Positions 1 through 7,813 of a DNA stretch of 17,936 nucleotides are shown piece by piece (positions within the stretch are counted from its first letter, which is position 1; each line of letters starts with the position of its first letter). Location of the stretch: positions 12,937 to 30,872 of the forward strand of contig FR888234.1 of assembly GCA_000431775.1 (NCBI GenBank), read 5' to 3'. Source of the stretch: Clostridium sp. CAG:413. GTDB taxonomy: Bacteria > Bacillota > Clostridia > Oscillospirales > Acutalibacteraceae. The position numbers were made by a program, and so were the translations under genes. The notes beneath the pieces are model-generated. The model ran no database searches and was not told the DNA's origin. It saw nothing but the letters and a program-made list of their open reading frames with translations.

Positions 1-215
1 TTGAATTCGTCGATGAAGATTTCGGCGTATTCGGGGCCCGAGAGCTTCTTACCGAAGCGCACAAGGCCGAAGCCGTCGTGGATGCACTGCTTGAGGATGC
101 CGCCGAGCCGTGCTTCACGCTCGATGAGCACGGTCTTTGCACCCTCGCGGTGCGCTTTTATCGCAGCGGCAAGCCCTGCGGGGCCTCCGCCGATGACTGC
201 AACGTCATATCTCAT
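1..215 (-). CDS. NAD(P)/FAD-dependent oxidoreductase, N-terminal part (runs off left edge)
   Basis: Only the first 71 codons lie in the window. They open with [20 protein letters not shown], a Rossmann dinucleotide-binding motif (GGGPAG) for FAD, followed by an acidic ERE at the end of the second strand and then [14 protein letters not shown], which is characteristic of the Clostridial FAD/NAD oxidoreductase encoded next to GlpA-like proteins. Its ATG overlaps the TGA of the upstream GlpA-like gene as ATGA, so translation is probably coupled and the two proteins probably form one complex. From known operons of this type I infer that it passes electrons from glycerol-3-phosphate (or a related substrate) oxidation to an acceptor, and that a small DUF1667-type protein may follow outside the window. 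Family assignment is firm; exact substrate is not. Confidence 0.85.
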   Translation of the reverse strand, partial: MRYDVAVIGGGPAGLAAAIKAHREGAKTVLIEREARLGGILKQCIHDGFGLVRFGKKLSGPEYAEIFIDEF

Positions 216-1930
216 TGAGCTTCACCGCCCTTCGTTTTGCCGTAGCAGATTATCGAATCCGAGCCGCCCTTGCGTACCTCTGAGAGGGGTATGCCCTGAT
301 GCTCGGCGATTATTTTGGTCACAAGAGGGGAGCAGAAGCCACCCTGGCACCTGCCCATGCCGGGCCTCAGGCGCTTTTTGATGCCGTCGACCGTCGGCAC
401 GCAGAGCGGGGAGTTGAGCGCGTCGATTATCTCGCCCTTGCTTATCTCCTCGCAGCGGCAGACTATTTCGCCGTAGTCGGGGTTCTGTTTTATCAGCTTA
501 TCCCGCTCCTCGGCGCTCATCTCGCGCAGCACGGGCACGGGCTTCCTGACGGGGTCGAATTTCTCGTTCATTTTGACCTTGCTCTCGCCGCCGAGCATAT
601 CGACCGCCATGCGCTCGATGTCAAGCGCAACCGCGGGGGCGGTGGTGAGGCCGGGGGATTGAATGCAGACGCAGTGAATGAGATTTGTAGTTTTGCGCCC
701 TTTCTCTATAACGAAATCCTCTTCAAAATTCGGCGCGCGCACGCCGGTAAAGTAGGTGATTATATCTCTCTCGGTGAGCGACGGAGCGGTGCCGCGCTGC
801 TTTGTGAATACCGTCTCGATGCTCTCGGCGTTCGTTGCGAAATTCTCTTTCTCGTAGGTCTCGACCGCGTCGGGGCCGGCGAGGATATTTCCGTGGACGG
901 TGTTCAGCAGCCCGCCGCCCTTGGTATGGGACGGATTGCTCTCGAGCTTTTTGATGGAAGCTATCGAGCTTATCAGCGAGCCGGCTTTTTTATCGAGAAT
1001 TGAATTCGTGCCGCGCCTCGGGTGGATGGAATAGAAACGGTCGCCCGCCATTTTGGCTATATCCTCGGCGAATACGCCTGCGGCGTTGATGACTATCTTC
1101 GGGCGGATAACGCCCCTGTTGGTCGTGACGGAGACTATCCTGCCGTCCCTGACTTCCATGCCCGTCACGGCGGTGTCAAGCGACACTTTAGCGCCGTTCA
1201 TCACGGCGTTCTCGCCGTAGGCTATCGTCAGCCCGTAGGGGCAAACGCAGCCCGCCATCGGGTTGTATATGGCGAATTTGAAATCACTGTTAAATTTCGG
1301 CTCGCGGCGCTTCAGCTCCGCACCCGAAATGACGGTCGAATCGTCTATGCCGTCGATGAATTTTCGCTTCCAGGTGTATAGACGTATCAGCGGCTTCAAT
1401 GCGCCCTGGGTGAAGCAGACATACTGCCCGCAGCGCTTGAAGGGCACGCCGAGGTCGGAGCAGACCTTGTCAAACATACGGTTGCCCTTGATTATGTATT
1501 TGTGCTTGAGTGAGCCTTTGCCGAGGTCGATGCCGGGGTGAACTTCGCCGTCGTTCCTGCCCGATGCCTGAACGGCGAGGTCGCTCTCTTTATCCACCAG
1601 CAGGATATTGAGCTGCCACTTGCTCAGCTCCCTTGCGATGCTTGCACCCGAGATGCCGCCGCCGATGATGAGGATATCGGGCTCCGCGCCGTCGAGCGAG
1701 GAGTCGTTGACCTCGGGCAGGCGCATGGGCGGTATCGGCGCGCCGGTGAATTCTATGTCGTTAACGACGTGCAGGCCGTGCTTTTTGTCGACTGCGAGCG
1801 AGCAGGCTTCGACTATCTCTTTCCAATCGTCGCTTTTACCCGTCATTATGCGGACTCCGTCGCCCTCGGTCACGGCATATCTGCCGCCGTAGCGCTTGTC
1901 AAGCTCCCTTCGGAGCGCTTTGATATTCAA
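212..1930 (-). CDS. GlpA-like FAD-dependent glycerol-3-phosphate dehydrogenase with C-terminal BFD-type [2Fe-2S] domain
   Basis: 572-residue flavoprotein of the DAO/GlpA group, probably cytoplasmic or membrane-associated and oxidising glycerol-3-phosphate or a similar hydroxy acid. The FAD motif [11 protein letters not shown] begins near residue 90. The conserved [11 protein letters not shown] segment lies near 430. A BFD-like iron-sulfur domain follows with four cysteines (C491, C493, C528, C533; CRCEE and [10 protein letters not shown]). About 80 residues precede the FAD domain, an N-terminal extension absent from Escherichia coli GlpA. Translation must start at a TTG: AGGAGG lies 8 nt upstream and the first in-frame Met is residue 29, inside the extension. 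The gene is the first of an operon with its own promoter and is coupled by ATGA overlap to the next FAD protein. Substrate is inferred from family. Confidence 0.87.
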   Translation of the reverse strand: MNIKALRRELDKRYGGRYAVTEGDGVRIMTGKSDDWKEIVEACSLAVDKKHGLHVVNDIEFTGAPIPPMRLPEVNDSSLDGAEPDILIIGGGISGASIARELSKWQLNILLVDKESDLAVQASGRNDGEVHPGIDLGKGSLKHKYIIKGNRMFDKVCSDLGVPFKRCGQYVCFTQGALKPLIRLYTWKRKFIDGIDDSTVISGAELKRREPKFNSDFKFAIYNPMAGCVCPYGLTIAYGENAVMNGAKVSLDTAVTGMEVRDGRIVSVTTNRGVIRPKIVINAAGVFAEDIAKMAGDRFYSIHPRRGTNSILDKKAGSLISSIASIKKLESNPSHTKGGGLLNTVHGNILAGPDAVETYEKENFATNAESIETVFTKQRGTAPSLTERDIITYFTGVRAPNFEEDFVIEKGRKTTNLIHCVCIQSPGLTTAPAVALDIERMAVDMLGGESKVKMNEKFDPVRKPVPVLREMSAEERDKLIKQNPDYGEIVCRCEEISKGEIIDALNSPLCVPTVDGIKKRLRPGMGRCQGGFCSPLVTKIIAEHQGIPLSEVRKGGSDSIICYGKTKGGEAQ

Positions 1931-1963
1931 GGCCTCCGCCTCCTTTTGGCATTATGTATACTA

Positions 1964-1993
1964 ATTATATCATACCATAGAATTGAGGGTCAA
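1964..1993 (-). promoter_or_regulatory. Sigma-A promoter of the GlpA-like operon
   Basis: On the minus strand, TTGACC (1988-1993) and a perfect TATAAT (1964-1969) are separated by 18 nt, with a TGN extended -10 just upstream of TATAAT. The start codon lies about 34 nt downstream of the -10 box. It is divergent from the promoter at 2143-2170. Confidence 0.75.
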
Positions 1994-2142
1994 GCTATAT
2001 TTATCGCCATATTCCGCGGGAGGAAGAATAAAATATGTCAAAGAGCGGACTTTGTCTGAAAAACATTTGTGCCCGCACGGCTTTTGGACAATTTCAACAA
2101 AAAATTCACCGCAAATTTTACACCTCTTTTAAAGTATAAACC

Positions 2143-2170
2143 TTGAATTACTTTTAGGGTTTAGTATAAT
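2143..2170 (+). promoter_or_regulatory. Sigma-A promoter of the six-gene Gfo/Idh/MocA operon
   Basis: TTGAAT (2143-2148) and a perfect TATAAT (2165-2170) are 16 nt apart. A 6-bp inverted repeat, TAAACC (2137-2142) and GGTTTA (2158-2163), brackets the -35 box and could be part of an operator. AGTATAA also occurs twice, at 2133 and 2163, 30 nt apart. No regulator gene for this operon is in the window. Confidence 0.65.
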
Positions 2171-2181
2171 TAAATAGAATA

Positions 2182-2199
2182 GCGGAGGTGCGCCTTCGC
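2182..2199 (+). promoter_or_regulatory. 5' UTR hairpin just after the predicted transcription start
   Basis: GCGGAGG (2182-2188) pairs with CCTTCGC (2193-2199) with one G-U wobble around a four-base TGCG loop of the UNCG type. If transcription starts about 7 nt after the -10 box, the hairpin begins within a few bases of the mRNA 5' end. It lies ahead of the real ribosome site (AAAGGAG, 2203-2209). It could stabilise the transcript; this is inferred from position only. Confidence 0.4.
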
Positions 2200-2220
2200 A
2201 ACAAAGGAGAAAGAATTAAT

Positions 2221-3300
2221 ATGGAGAAAATCAGAGTAGGCGTTATCGGCTGCGGCGGTATCGCCAACGGCAAGCATCTGCCCGCCCTTAAAAATGTTAA
2301 AGAGGTCGAAATGGTTGCTTTCTGCGACATTATTGAGGAGAGAGCAGTTGAGGCCGCCAAGAAATACGGCACCCCCGATGCAAAAGTCTACACCGACTAT
2401 AAAGAGCTGCTCAAGGATGAGAGCATAGTCACCGTCCATGTCTGCACCCCGAACCGCTCCCACAGCTTCATCTCGATAGACGCTATGGAGGCGGGCAAGC
2501 ACGTTATGTGCGAGAAGCCCATGGCAAAGACCTACGCCGAGGCTAAGGCGATGTATGAGACCTCCGTCAGGACGGGCAAGCTGCTAACCATCGGCTATCA
2601 GTCCCGCTGGAGAGACGACGCGCTCTATCTCAAGCAGTGCTGCGAGAACGGCGAGCTGGGCGATATCTATTACGCAAGAGCCATTGCGCTCAGGAGAAGA
2701 GCTGTGCCCACATGGGGCGTGTTCCTCAATGAATACGAGCAGGGCGGCGGTCCGCTTATCGACATCGGCACTCACGCACTCGACCTCACCCTTTGGATGA
2801 TGGATAACTACAAGCCCAAGATGGTCGTCGGCACCAAATATAAGAAGCTCGGCGATCAGAAGAACACCGCAAACGCATGGGGCGACTGGGACCCCGAGAA
2901 ATACACCGTTGAGGATTCCGCCTTCGGCTTCGTCGTCATGGAGAACGGCGCAACGGTCAGCGTTGAGTCAAGCTGGGCGCTCAATATCGCGGACCCCGAG
3001 GAGGCGTCGACCCTCCTTGTCGGCGACAAGGGCGGTGCGGATATGCACGACGGTCTCCGCCTGAATTACGTCAAGAACGGCAGACAGGTCATCGAGAAGC
3101 CTGATTTCAGCACCGGCGGCGTCGCTTTCTTTGAAGGCACCTCCGATGACCCCAAGGATCTCGAATGCCACGCATTCTATGATTCGGTCATCAACGGCAC
3201 TCCGCTCAGGACTAAGCCCGAGCAGGCTATGGTAGTCACTCAGATCCTTGAGGCTATCTATGAATCCGCCGCTACCGGCAAGCCAGTCTATTTTGACTGA
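2221..3300 (+). CDS. Gfo/Idh/MocA family oxidoreductase (first of two)
   Basis: 359-residue NAD(P)-dependent dehydrogenase of the glucose-fructose oxidoreductase / inositol 2-dehydrogenase family. The N-terminal Rossmann motif is VGVIGCGGIA (about 6-15). The EKP motif with the catalytic-type lysine is at 98-100, and the C-terminal domain carries GGGPLIDIGTHALDL with Asp181 and His185 where the family has active-site residues. Length is normal. I chose the ATG at 2221 because AAAGGAG lies 11 nt upstream and the Rossmann fold starts at once; an upstream in-frame GTG sits inside the 5' UTR hairpin and has no proper ribosome site. It is the first gene of a six-gene operon with two TIM-barrel isomerases, which suggests oxidation of a sugar or cyclitol hydroxyl to a ketone. 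Substrate is unknown. Confidence 0.9.
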   Translation: MEKIRVGVIGCGGIANGKHLPALKNVKEVEMVAFCDIIEERAVEAAKKYGTPDAKVYTDYKELLKDESIVTVHVCTPNRSHSFISIDAMEAGKHVMCEKPMAKTYAEAKAMYETSVRTGKLLTIGYQSRWRDDALYLKQCCENGELGDIYYARAIALRRRAVPTWGVFLNEYEQGGGPLIDIGTHALDLTLWMMDNYKPKMVVGTKYKKLGDQKNTANAWGDWDPEKYTVEDSAFGFVVMENGATVSVESSWALNIADPEEASTLLVGDKGGADMHDGLRLNYVKNGRQVIEKPDFSTGGVAFFEGTSDDPKDLECHAFYDSVINGTPLRTKPEQAMVVTQILEAIYESAATGKPVYFD

Positions 3301-3316
3301 GAAAGGATAAAGCAAG

Positions 3317-4042
3317 ATGAAAATTGCCGTTCAGGTCTATTCACTCAGACACTACATAAACGATAAAGACAGCCTTTTTAAGGCTCTCGAGGATATCAAG
3401 GCCGCGGGTTATGACGGCGTTGAATTCGCGGGCTACTTCGGCGCCGAGGCGGCGGAGCTTAAAGCCAAGCTCGATGAGCTGGGTCTCGTCGCGGTCGGCG
3501 GCCATATCGGCATTGAGAATTTTGAGAGCGACAGGCTCGCCGATACCATCGAATTTCAGCATACTCTCGGAGTCAAGGCGATAGGCGTCGGCGGCGCACC
3601 CCACGACACGGTCGAGGAATGCGTCCACACCGGCACCGTCCTCGGCGAAGCTCAGAAATACGCCATGACGAAGTACGGTATGAAGGTCTATTACCACAAC
3701 CACACCGAGGAATTCAAAAAGTTTGACGACGGCTCGATGCCCATAGATATAATCGGCGGACTCTGCTCGCTCGAGATAGATACCTATTGGAGCTTCGTTG
3801 CGGGTATGGATAACTATGAATTCCTCATGGCTCACAAGGATAATATAGTCCACCTCCATATCAAGGACGGTATCGACGGCAAGCCGATAGTAATCGGCAG
3901 AGGCCAGTGCGATATTCCGACCGTCGTGCGTGCCGCCAAGGAGATGGGCATGGAGTGGCTTATCATCGAGAACGAGGATAACGAGAACGATGATGCCGCC
4001 GCCGTCACCGAGAGCTATAATTATCTCAAATCACTCATCTAA
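3317..4042 (+). CDS. Sugar phosphate isomerase/epimerase-like TIM barrel (short form, 241 aa)
   Basis: Cytoplasmic protein of the xylose-isomerase-like / AP endonuclease 2 fold (COG1082 type, the group that includes IolE, IolH and IolI). It starts MKIAVQVYSLR and carries GYDGVEF (31-37), YHNH (126-129), LEIDTYW (152-158), VHLHIKDG (178-185) and LIIENED near the C-terminus. Glu153, His181 and Glu218 are plausible ligands for the divalent metal these enzymes use. At 241 residues it is shorter than many relatives but appears complete. It begins 16 nt after the preceding stop, behind a GAAAGGA ribosome site, and the following gene's ribosome site overlaps its own stop codon. Partnership with the flanking dehydrogenase suggests it isomerises or eliminates from a keto-sugar intermediate; that is inference. 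Confidence 0.85.
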   Translation: MKIAVQVYSLRHYINDKDSLFKALEDIKAAGYDGVEFAGYFGAEAAELKAKLDELGLVAVGGHIGIENFESDRLADTIEFQHTLGVKAIGVGGAPHDTVEECVHTGTVLGEAQKYAMTKYGMKVYYHNHTEEFKKFDDGSMPIDIIGGLCSLEIDTYWSFVAGMDNYEFLMAHKDNIVHLHIKDGIDGKPIVIGRGQCDIPTVVRAAKEMGMEWLIIENEDNENDDAAAVTESYNYLKSLI

Positions 4043-4053
4043 GGAGGATAAAA

Positions 4054-5019
4054 ATGAAACTCGGAGTTTTTACAACGCTTCTCTCAAATCTTTCCCTTGA
4101 AGAATCGCTCAAGTATTTCAAATCCCTCGGCATCGAGATGGTCGAGATAGGCTGCGGCGGCTACCCCGGTAACGCCCATGCCGACCCCGAGACCCTGCTC
4201 GCCGATGAGCATAAGCTCGAGGAGTTCAAGGCGCTCATTGCCGAATACGGCATGGAGATAAGCGCCCTTTCGTGCCACGGCAACCCCGTCCACCCCAACA
4301 AGGAGCTTGCCGCTGAGTATGACAAGACCATCAGAAACACCATTCTGCTCGCCGAGAAGCTCGGCCTGCATCAGATAAACACCTTCTCCGGCTGCCCCGG
4401 CGACCACGAGGGCGCAAAATACCCCAACTGGGTCGTCTGCCCGTGGCCAAATGACTTCAGCGAGATCCTCGAGTGGCAGTGGAACGAGGTGCTCATTCCC
4501 TATTGGAAAGACCTTGTCGCGTTCGCAAAGGCTCACGGCGTCAATAAGATAGCTCTTGAGCTTCACCCCGGCTTCTGCGTCTATAACACCGAGTCGCTGC
4601 TCAAGCTGCGCGAGGCCGTCGGCCCCGAGATAGGCGCTAACTTCGACCCGAGCCACCTTATCTGGCAGGGCATGGATCCCGTCGCCTGCATACGCAAGAT
4701 GGGCGACGCCATATTCCACTTCCACGCAAAGGATACCAAGATCGACAAGTATAACACCGCCGTCAACGGCGTGCTCGACACCAAGCCCTATGCGGATGAG
4801 ATCAATCGCTCGTGGATATTCCGCTCCGTCGGCTACGGCAACGACTATTCGTATTGGAAGGATATCATCTCCAACCTGCGTATGGTCGGCTATGATTACG
4901 CCATCAGCATTGAGCATGAGGATTCGCTCATGAGCCAGAACGAGGGTCTCTCAAAGGCCGTTTCGTTCCTCAAGGATGTGCTTGTCACCGAGCCTACAGG
5001 CGCAATGTGGTGGGTGTGA
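4054..5019 (+). CDS. Sugar phosphate isomerase/epimerase-like TIM barrel (long form, 321 aa)
   Basis: Second xylose-isomerase-like TIM barrel, not a simple duplicate of the first: it is 80 residues longer and the motifs differ. Predicted metal ligands are Glu169 (ALELHPGF), Asp198 (NFDPSH), His224 (FHFHAKD) and Glu287 (SIEHED), a full AP-endonuclease-2-type set. An inserted segment near 112-150 (SGCPGDHEG onward, Trp-rich) and the terminal GAMWWV are features I associate with a carbohydrate-linked subgroup in Firmicutes. The ribosome site GGAGG directly follows the preceding stop, so the two barrels are probably made in similar amounts. The likely role is isomerisation, epimerisation or beta-elimination on a keto-sugar or cyclitol; sequence cannot choose among these. 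Confidence 0.86.
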   Translation: MKLGVFTTLLSNLSLEESLKYFKSLGIEMVEIGCGGYPGNAHADPETLLADEHKLEEFKALIAEYGMEISALSCHGNPVHPNKELAAEYDKTIRNTILLAEKLGLHQINTFSGCPGDHEGAKYPNWVVCPWPNDFSEILEWQWNEVLIPYWKDLVAFAKAHGVNKIALELHPGFCVYNTESLLKLREAVGPEIGANFDPSHLIWQGMDPVACIRKMGDAIFHFHAKDTKIDKYNTAVNGVLDTKPYADEINRSWIFRSVGYGNDYSYWKDIISNLRMVGYDYAISIEHEDSLMSQNEGLSKAVSFLKDVLVTEPTGAMWWV

Positions 5020-5043
5020 TCCGACAGGATCGGAGTGTATATT

Positions 5044-5478
5044 ATGGATAAGAAGCGATTTTCGCTGTCCCTGATTGACGGATTCGTTATGGGGATCGTC
5101 TGCTTATTGCTGTGCGAATTCTCAGTCTCCGCCTATGCGGTCGAGCTGTCGGTGCGGGCGATGTGGCTCATTGCCGCCGCTTGTGCGGTCATCTCTGCGA
5201 TCGTTCTGCTTTTTACTCTGCCGAAGAATGCTGACGGCAGGCTCATTGCAAGGCTCACTTTGGCGGAAATTCTCGGCTTTGCCCTCTCCTGCATATTGAT
5301 ACTTGTATATTACCTGTCGTTTTCATTCAGGATATTCCCCGCAGTGTCGGGGGAGGCGCAATACGGCATTGCGGCGCTGGCGCAGGCGGGTGTGTTCCTG
5401 TTTGTTTCGGCAGCAGCAAGGGCAGCGGTGGTTTCAATTAAAATTTTTACAAAGCGAAATAAGGAAGCAATACTATGA
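5044..5478 (+). CDS. Small four-helix integral membrane protein, unknown function
   Basis: I do not recognise this 144-residue protein. It has four predicted transmembrane segments at roughly 9-32, 39-59, 72-96 and 106-132, a basic start (MDKKR) and a basic tail (KIFTKRNK). It has no catalytic motif and no solute-carrier signature that I can see. I chose the ATG at 5044 because GGAG lies 8 nt upstream; a GTG three codons earlier overlaps that site. A small inverted repeat, TCCGA and TCGGA (5020-5034), lies between the previous stop and this start. Its TGA overlaps the ATG of the next dehydrogenase as ATGA, so it is a true operon member and probably coupled. It is too small to be a usual sugar permease, so it may be an accessory membrane subunit. 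That is inference. Confidence 0.72.
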   Translation: MDKKRFSLSLIDGFVMGIVCLLLCEFSVSAYAVELSVRAMWLIAAACAVISAIVLLFTLPKNADGRLIARLTLAEILGFALSCILILVYYLSFSFRIFPAVSGEAQYGIAALAQAGVFLFVSAAARAAVVSIKIFTKRNKEAIL

Positions 5479-6545
5479 TTAACGGAAAATTCGGATTTGC
5501 CGTCATCGGTTACGGCGGCATGGGCAGCTGGCATACCCGCAAGGTGAAGAACGAGATGGGCGAGTATGCCGAGCTTATCGGCATATATGACATCGACCCT
5601 GCAAGGAATAAGGTCGCCGAGGAGAACGGCATTCACGCTTTCGCAAGCCGTGAGGAGCTGCTCGCCGACGAGCGTATCGACCTTGTCACCGTCGCAACGC
5701 CCAACGATTACCATAAAGAGATAGTCATGGCGGCTCTCAGAGCCGGCAAAAATGTTATCAGCGAGAAGCCCGTCACCATCTGCTCCGCCGACCTTGAGGA
5801 GATGATCGCCTGCGCCAATGAGTGCGGCAAGCTCTTCACCGTCCATCAGAACAGACGCTGGGATGAGGATTACCTCACCATGAAGAAGCTGCTTGACGAC
5901 GGCACTTTGGGCAAGGTGTTCAGAATCGAATCCCGCGTACAGGGCTCAAGAGGCATTCCCGGCGACTGGCGCAATCAGAAGCAGCACGGCGGCGGAATGG
6001 TCTTTGACTGGGGCATTCACCTGCTCGACCAGGCGCTTATGATGACCCTGCCCCGCAAGCTCAAGACCGTCTATGCAGAGCTTACCAACGTCACCAACGA
6101 GAATTGCGACGACGGCTTCAGAGCGACCCTCATCTTTGACGACGGGCTTTCGTTCTATGTCGAGGTCACCACGAGCAACTTCATCTCGCTCCCGCTCTGG
6201 TATATGCTCGGCGAGAACGGTACCTCCGTCATTGACGATTGGGATTGCAGCGGCAAGACCGTCATGGTCTCCGATTGGGAAAACAGGGACGCCGTGCCCA
6301 TCGTTGCGGGCGCAGGTATCACCAAGACAATGGCGCCGAGGACGGACGACACCATCAAGGAGTATCCTCTCGACGTCCAAAAGGCTGACTGGGGCGAATA
6401 CTACAAGAATGTGTTCGCATATCTCAGGGGCGAGGAACCCATTATCGTTACCCACGATCAGCAGCGCAGGCTTCTGAAGCTGGTCGAGGCGATATTTGAA
6501 TCCGGCAAAGAGAATAAGGTCGTTGAATTCAACGATATTATCTGA
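5475..6545 (+). CDS. Gfo/Idh/MocA family oxidoreductase (second of two)
   Basis: 356-residue NAD(P)-dependent dehydrogenase of the same superfamily as the operon's first gene but clearly divergent from it. The Rossmann motif is AVIGYGGMG (9-17), the EKP motif is at 97-99, HQNRRWDEDY follows at 124, and the C-terminal domain contains GGGMVFDWGIHLLDQ with Asp178 and His182 in the expected active-site positions. The start codon overlaps the stop of the small membrane protein, with AAGGA upstream, so translation is coupled. Two distinct dehydrogenases in one operon suggest either oxidation and later re-reduction at different carbons of one substrate, or handling of two related substrates. Substrate not assigned. 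Confidence 0.9.
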   Translation: MINGKFGFAVIGYGGMGSWHTRKVKNEMGEYAELIGIYDIDPARNKVAEENGIHAFASREELLADERIDLVTVATPNDYHKEIVMAALRAGKNVISEKPVTICSADLEEMIACANECGKLFTVHQNRRWDEDYLTMKKLLDDGTLGKVFRIESRVQGSRGIPGDWRNQKQHGGGMVFDWGIHLLDQALMMTLPRKLKTVYAELTNVTNENCDDGFRATLIFDDGLSFYVEVTTSNFISLPLWYMLGENGTSVIDDWDCSGKTVMVSDWENRDAVPIVAGAGITKTMAPRTDDTIKEYPLDVQKADWGEYYKNVFAYLRGEEPIIVTHDQQRRLLKLVEAIFESGKENKVVEFNDII

Positions 6546-6565
6546 TAAGCACGAAAGGCATTGAA

Positions 6566-7747
6566 ATGAAAAAATATTTCAGGAGGACGTGGGTCGAGGT
6601 CAGCCTCGACGCCCTGCGGCATAATTACAACGAGATAAAGAATACCCTGTCGCCCGGCTGCGATATAATCGCCGTTGTCAAGGCGGACGCCTACGGCCAC
6701 GGGGTCGAGAATACCGTCAGGGAATTCTCCGAGTGCGGCTGCCGCTGGTTCGCCGTGTCGAATCTCGAGGAGGCCATGCAGGTGCGCTCGGCGAACGCCG
6801 ACTGCTCGATACTCATTCTCGGCTACACCCCCGCTGAATATGCCGCCGCCCTTGCGGTGAATAACATCTCGCAGGCGGTGTTCAATATCGAATATGCCCG
6901 CAGTCTCTCCGAGAAAGCCGTGGAGAGCGGCGTGCAGGTGAGCATTCACATCAAGGCGGATACAGGCATGAGCCGCCTCGGATTTGCGTTCCGTGACAGC
7001 GTGGCGGACGCAGGCTCTATCTCTCAGATAGCCGAGGCCTGCCGTCTGCCGGGGCTTTATCCCGAGGGAATATTCACCCACTTTGCCTGTGCCGACGAGC
7101 GTGAGGGCGAGGTGTTCACCCGCTTCCAGTTCGAGCTTTTCACCACTCTTATCCGCAGCCTTGAATTCGAGGGCATAACCTTCCCGTTCAGGCATTGCTG
7201 CAACTCGGCGGCGACGATCCTTTACCCCGAGATGCACCTTGACCTTGTGCGCCCCGGCATAATCCTCTATGGGCTTATGCCGTCGGAGTTCCTGAATGGC
7301 AAGATAAGCCTTATCCCCGCCATGAAAATGAAGACTGTCGTCTCCATGACCAAGACCATACCGGACGGCACCCCCGTCAGCTACGGCAGGATCTATACGG
7401 GCGAGGGCGACACGGCGGTCGCCACAGTGCCCGTCGGCTATGCGGACGGCTACCCGAGAGCGCTCTCGGGCAAGGCGTTCATGTGCGTGGGCGGCGCGAC
7501 CGTACCCGTGATAGGCAGGATATGTATGGATCAGTGTATGCTCGATGTCTCGGGCGTTGACGGCGTGCGTGAAGGCATGACCGTCACCGTGCTTGACGAC
7601 GACCCCGCAAGCCCCCTCTCTGTTGACGCGGTCGCGGCGGCAACGGGCACGATAAATTATGAAATACTCTGCGGCATCAATAAACGTGTGCCGAGACTGT
7701 ATTTCCGCTCCGATAATATCGAAGCGATCGCGGATTATATGAAGTGA
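6566..7747 (+). CDS. alr: Alanine racemase
   Basis: 393-residue fold-III PLP enzyme that interconverts L- and D-alanine, normally to supply D-alanine for peptidoglycan. AVVKADAYGHG places the PLP lysine at Lys39, the same number as in the well-studied Geobacillus enzyme. Also present are HIKADTGMSRLGF (128-140), RPGIILYG (229-236), VSYGRIY with the catalytic-type Tyr273, VGYADGYPRAL (290-300) and GRICMDQCMLDVS (317-329). Length and motif order are normal and I see no defect. It starts 20 nt after the dehydrogenase stop behind GAAAGG and is followed by a strong terminator, so it is the last gene of the sugar operon. That is an unusual home for alr: it is either the cell's general racemase carried along, or tied to the pathway. 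Identification is firm; the reason for its position is not known. Confidence 0.93.
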   Translation: MKKYFRRTWVEVSLDALRHNYNEIKNTLSPGCDIIAVVKADAYGHGVENTVREFSECGCRWFAVSNLEEAMQVRSANADCSILILGYTPAEYAAALAVNNISQAVFNIEYARSLSEKAVESGVQVSIHIKADTGMSRLGFAFRDSVADAGSISQIAEACRLPGLYPEGIFTHFACADEREGEVFTRFQFELFTTLIRSLEFEGITFPFRHCCNSAATILYPEMHLDLVRPGIILYGLMPSEFLNGKISLIPAMKMKTVVSMTKTIPDGTPVSYGRIYTGEGDTAVATVPVGYADGYPRALSGKAFMCVGGATVPVIGRICMDQCMLDVSGVDGVREGMTVTVLDDDPASPLSVDAVAAATGTINYEILCGINKRVPRLYFRSDNIEAIADYMK

Positions 7748-7776
7748 TCTGTAAAATATAATGTAATGATAGAATT

Positions 7777-7813
7777 AAAGCTACCGTTCTTCATCGAAGA
7801 ACGGCAGCTTTTT
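7777..7813 (+). terminator. Rho-independent terminator of the six-gene operon
   Basis: A 16-bp stem with one A/C mismatch (7777-7792 with 7796-7811) and a 3-nt loop is followed by a short T-run (7809-7813). It lies 30 nt after the alr stop codon. Confidence 0.88.

Noticed and set aside
299..1003. 234-codon plus-strand frame inside the GlpA-like gene
   Set aside because: It lies opposite a well-supported flavoprotein and shows no ribosome site or recognisable sequence.
2188..2220. GTG start 11 codons upstream for the first dehydrogenase
   Set aside because: The GTG sits in the 5' UTR hairpin with its GGAGG touching it, whereas ATG 2221 has AAAGGAG at a usable distance and opens directly with the Rossmann fold.
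4084..4917. 277-codon open frame on the minus strand opposite the long TIM barrel
   Set aside because: The plus-strand frame has a full metal-ligand set and ribosome site; the antisense product shows no fold or motif.
4054..5478. C-glycoside deglycosidase (DgpB/DgpC-like) pair suggested by dehydrogenase plus TIM barrel plus small gene
   Set aside because: The small neighbouring protein has four transmembrane helices and cannot be the soluble beta subunit of that enzyme; the similarity is only in fold class.
6458..7237. 259-codon minus-strand frame opposite alr
   Set aside because: Alanine racemase motifs on the other strand are decisive; this frame is low-complexity His/Arg/Ala/Gly-rich shadow.
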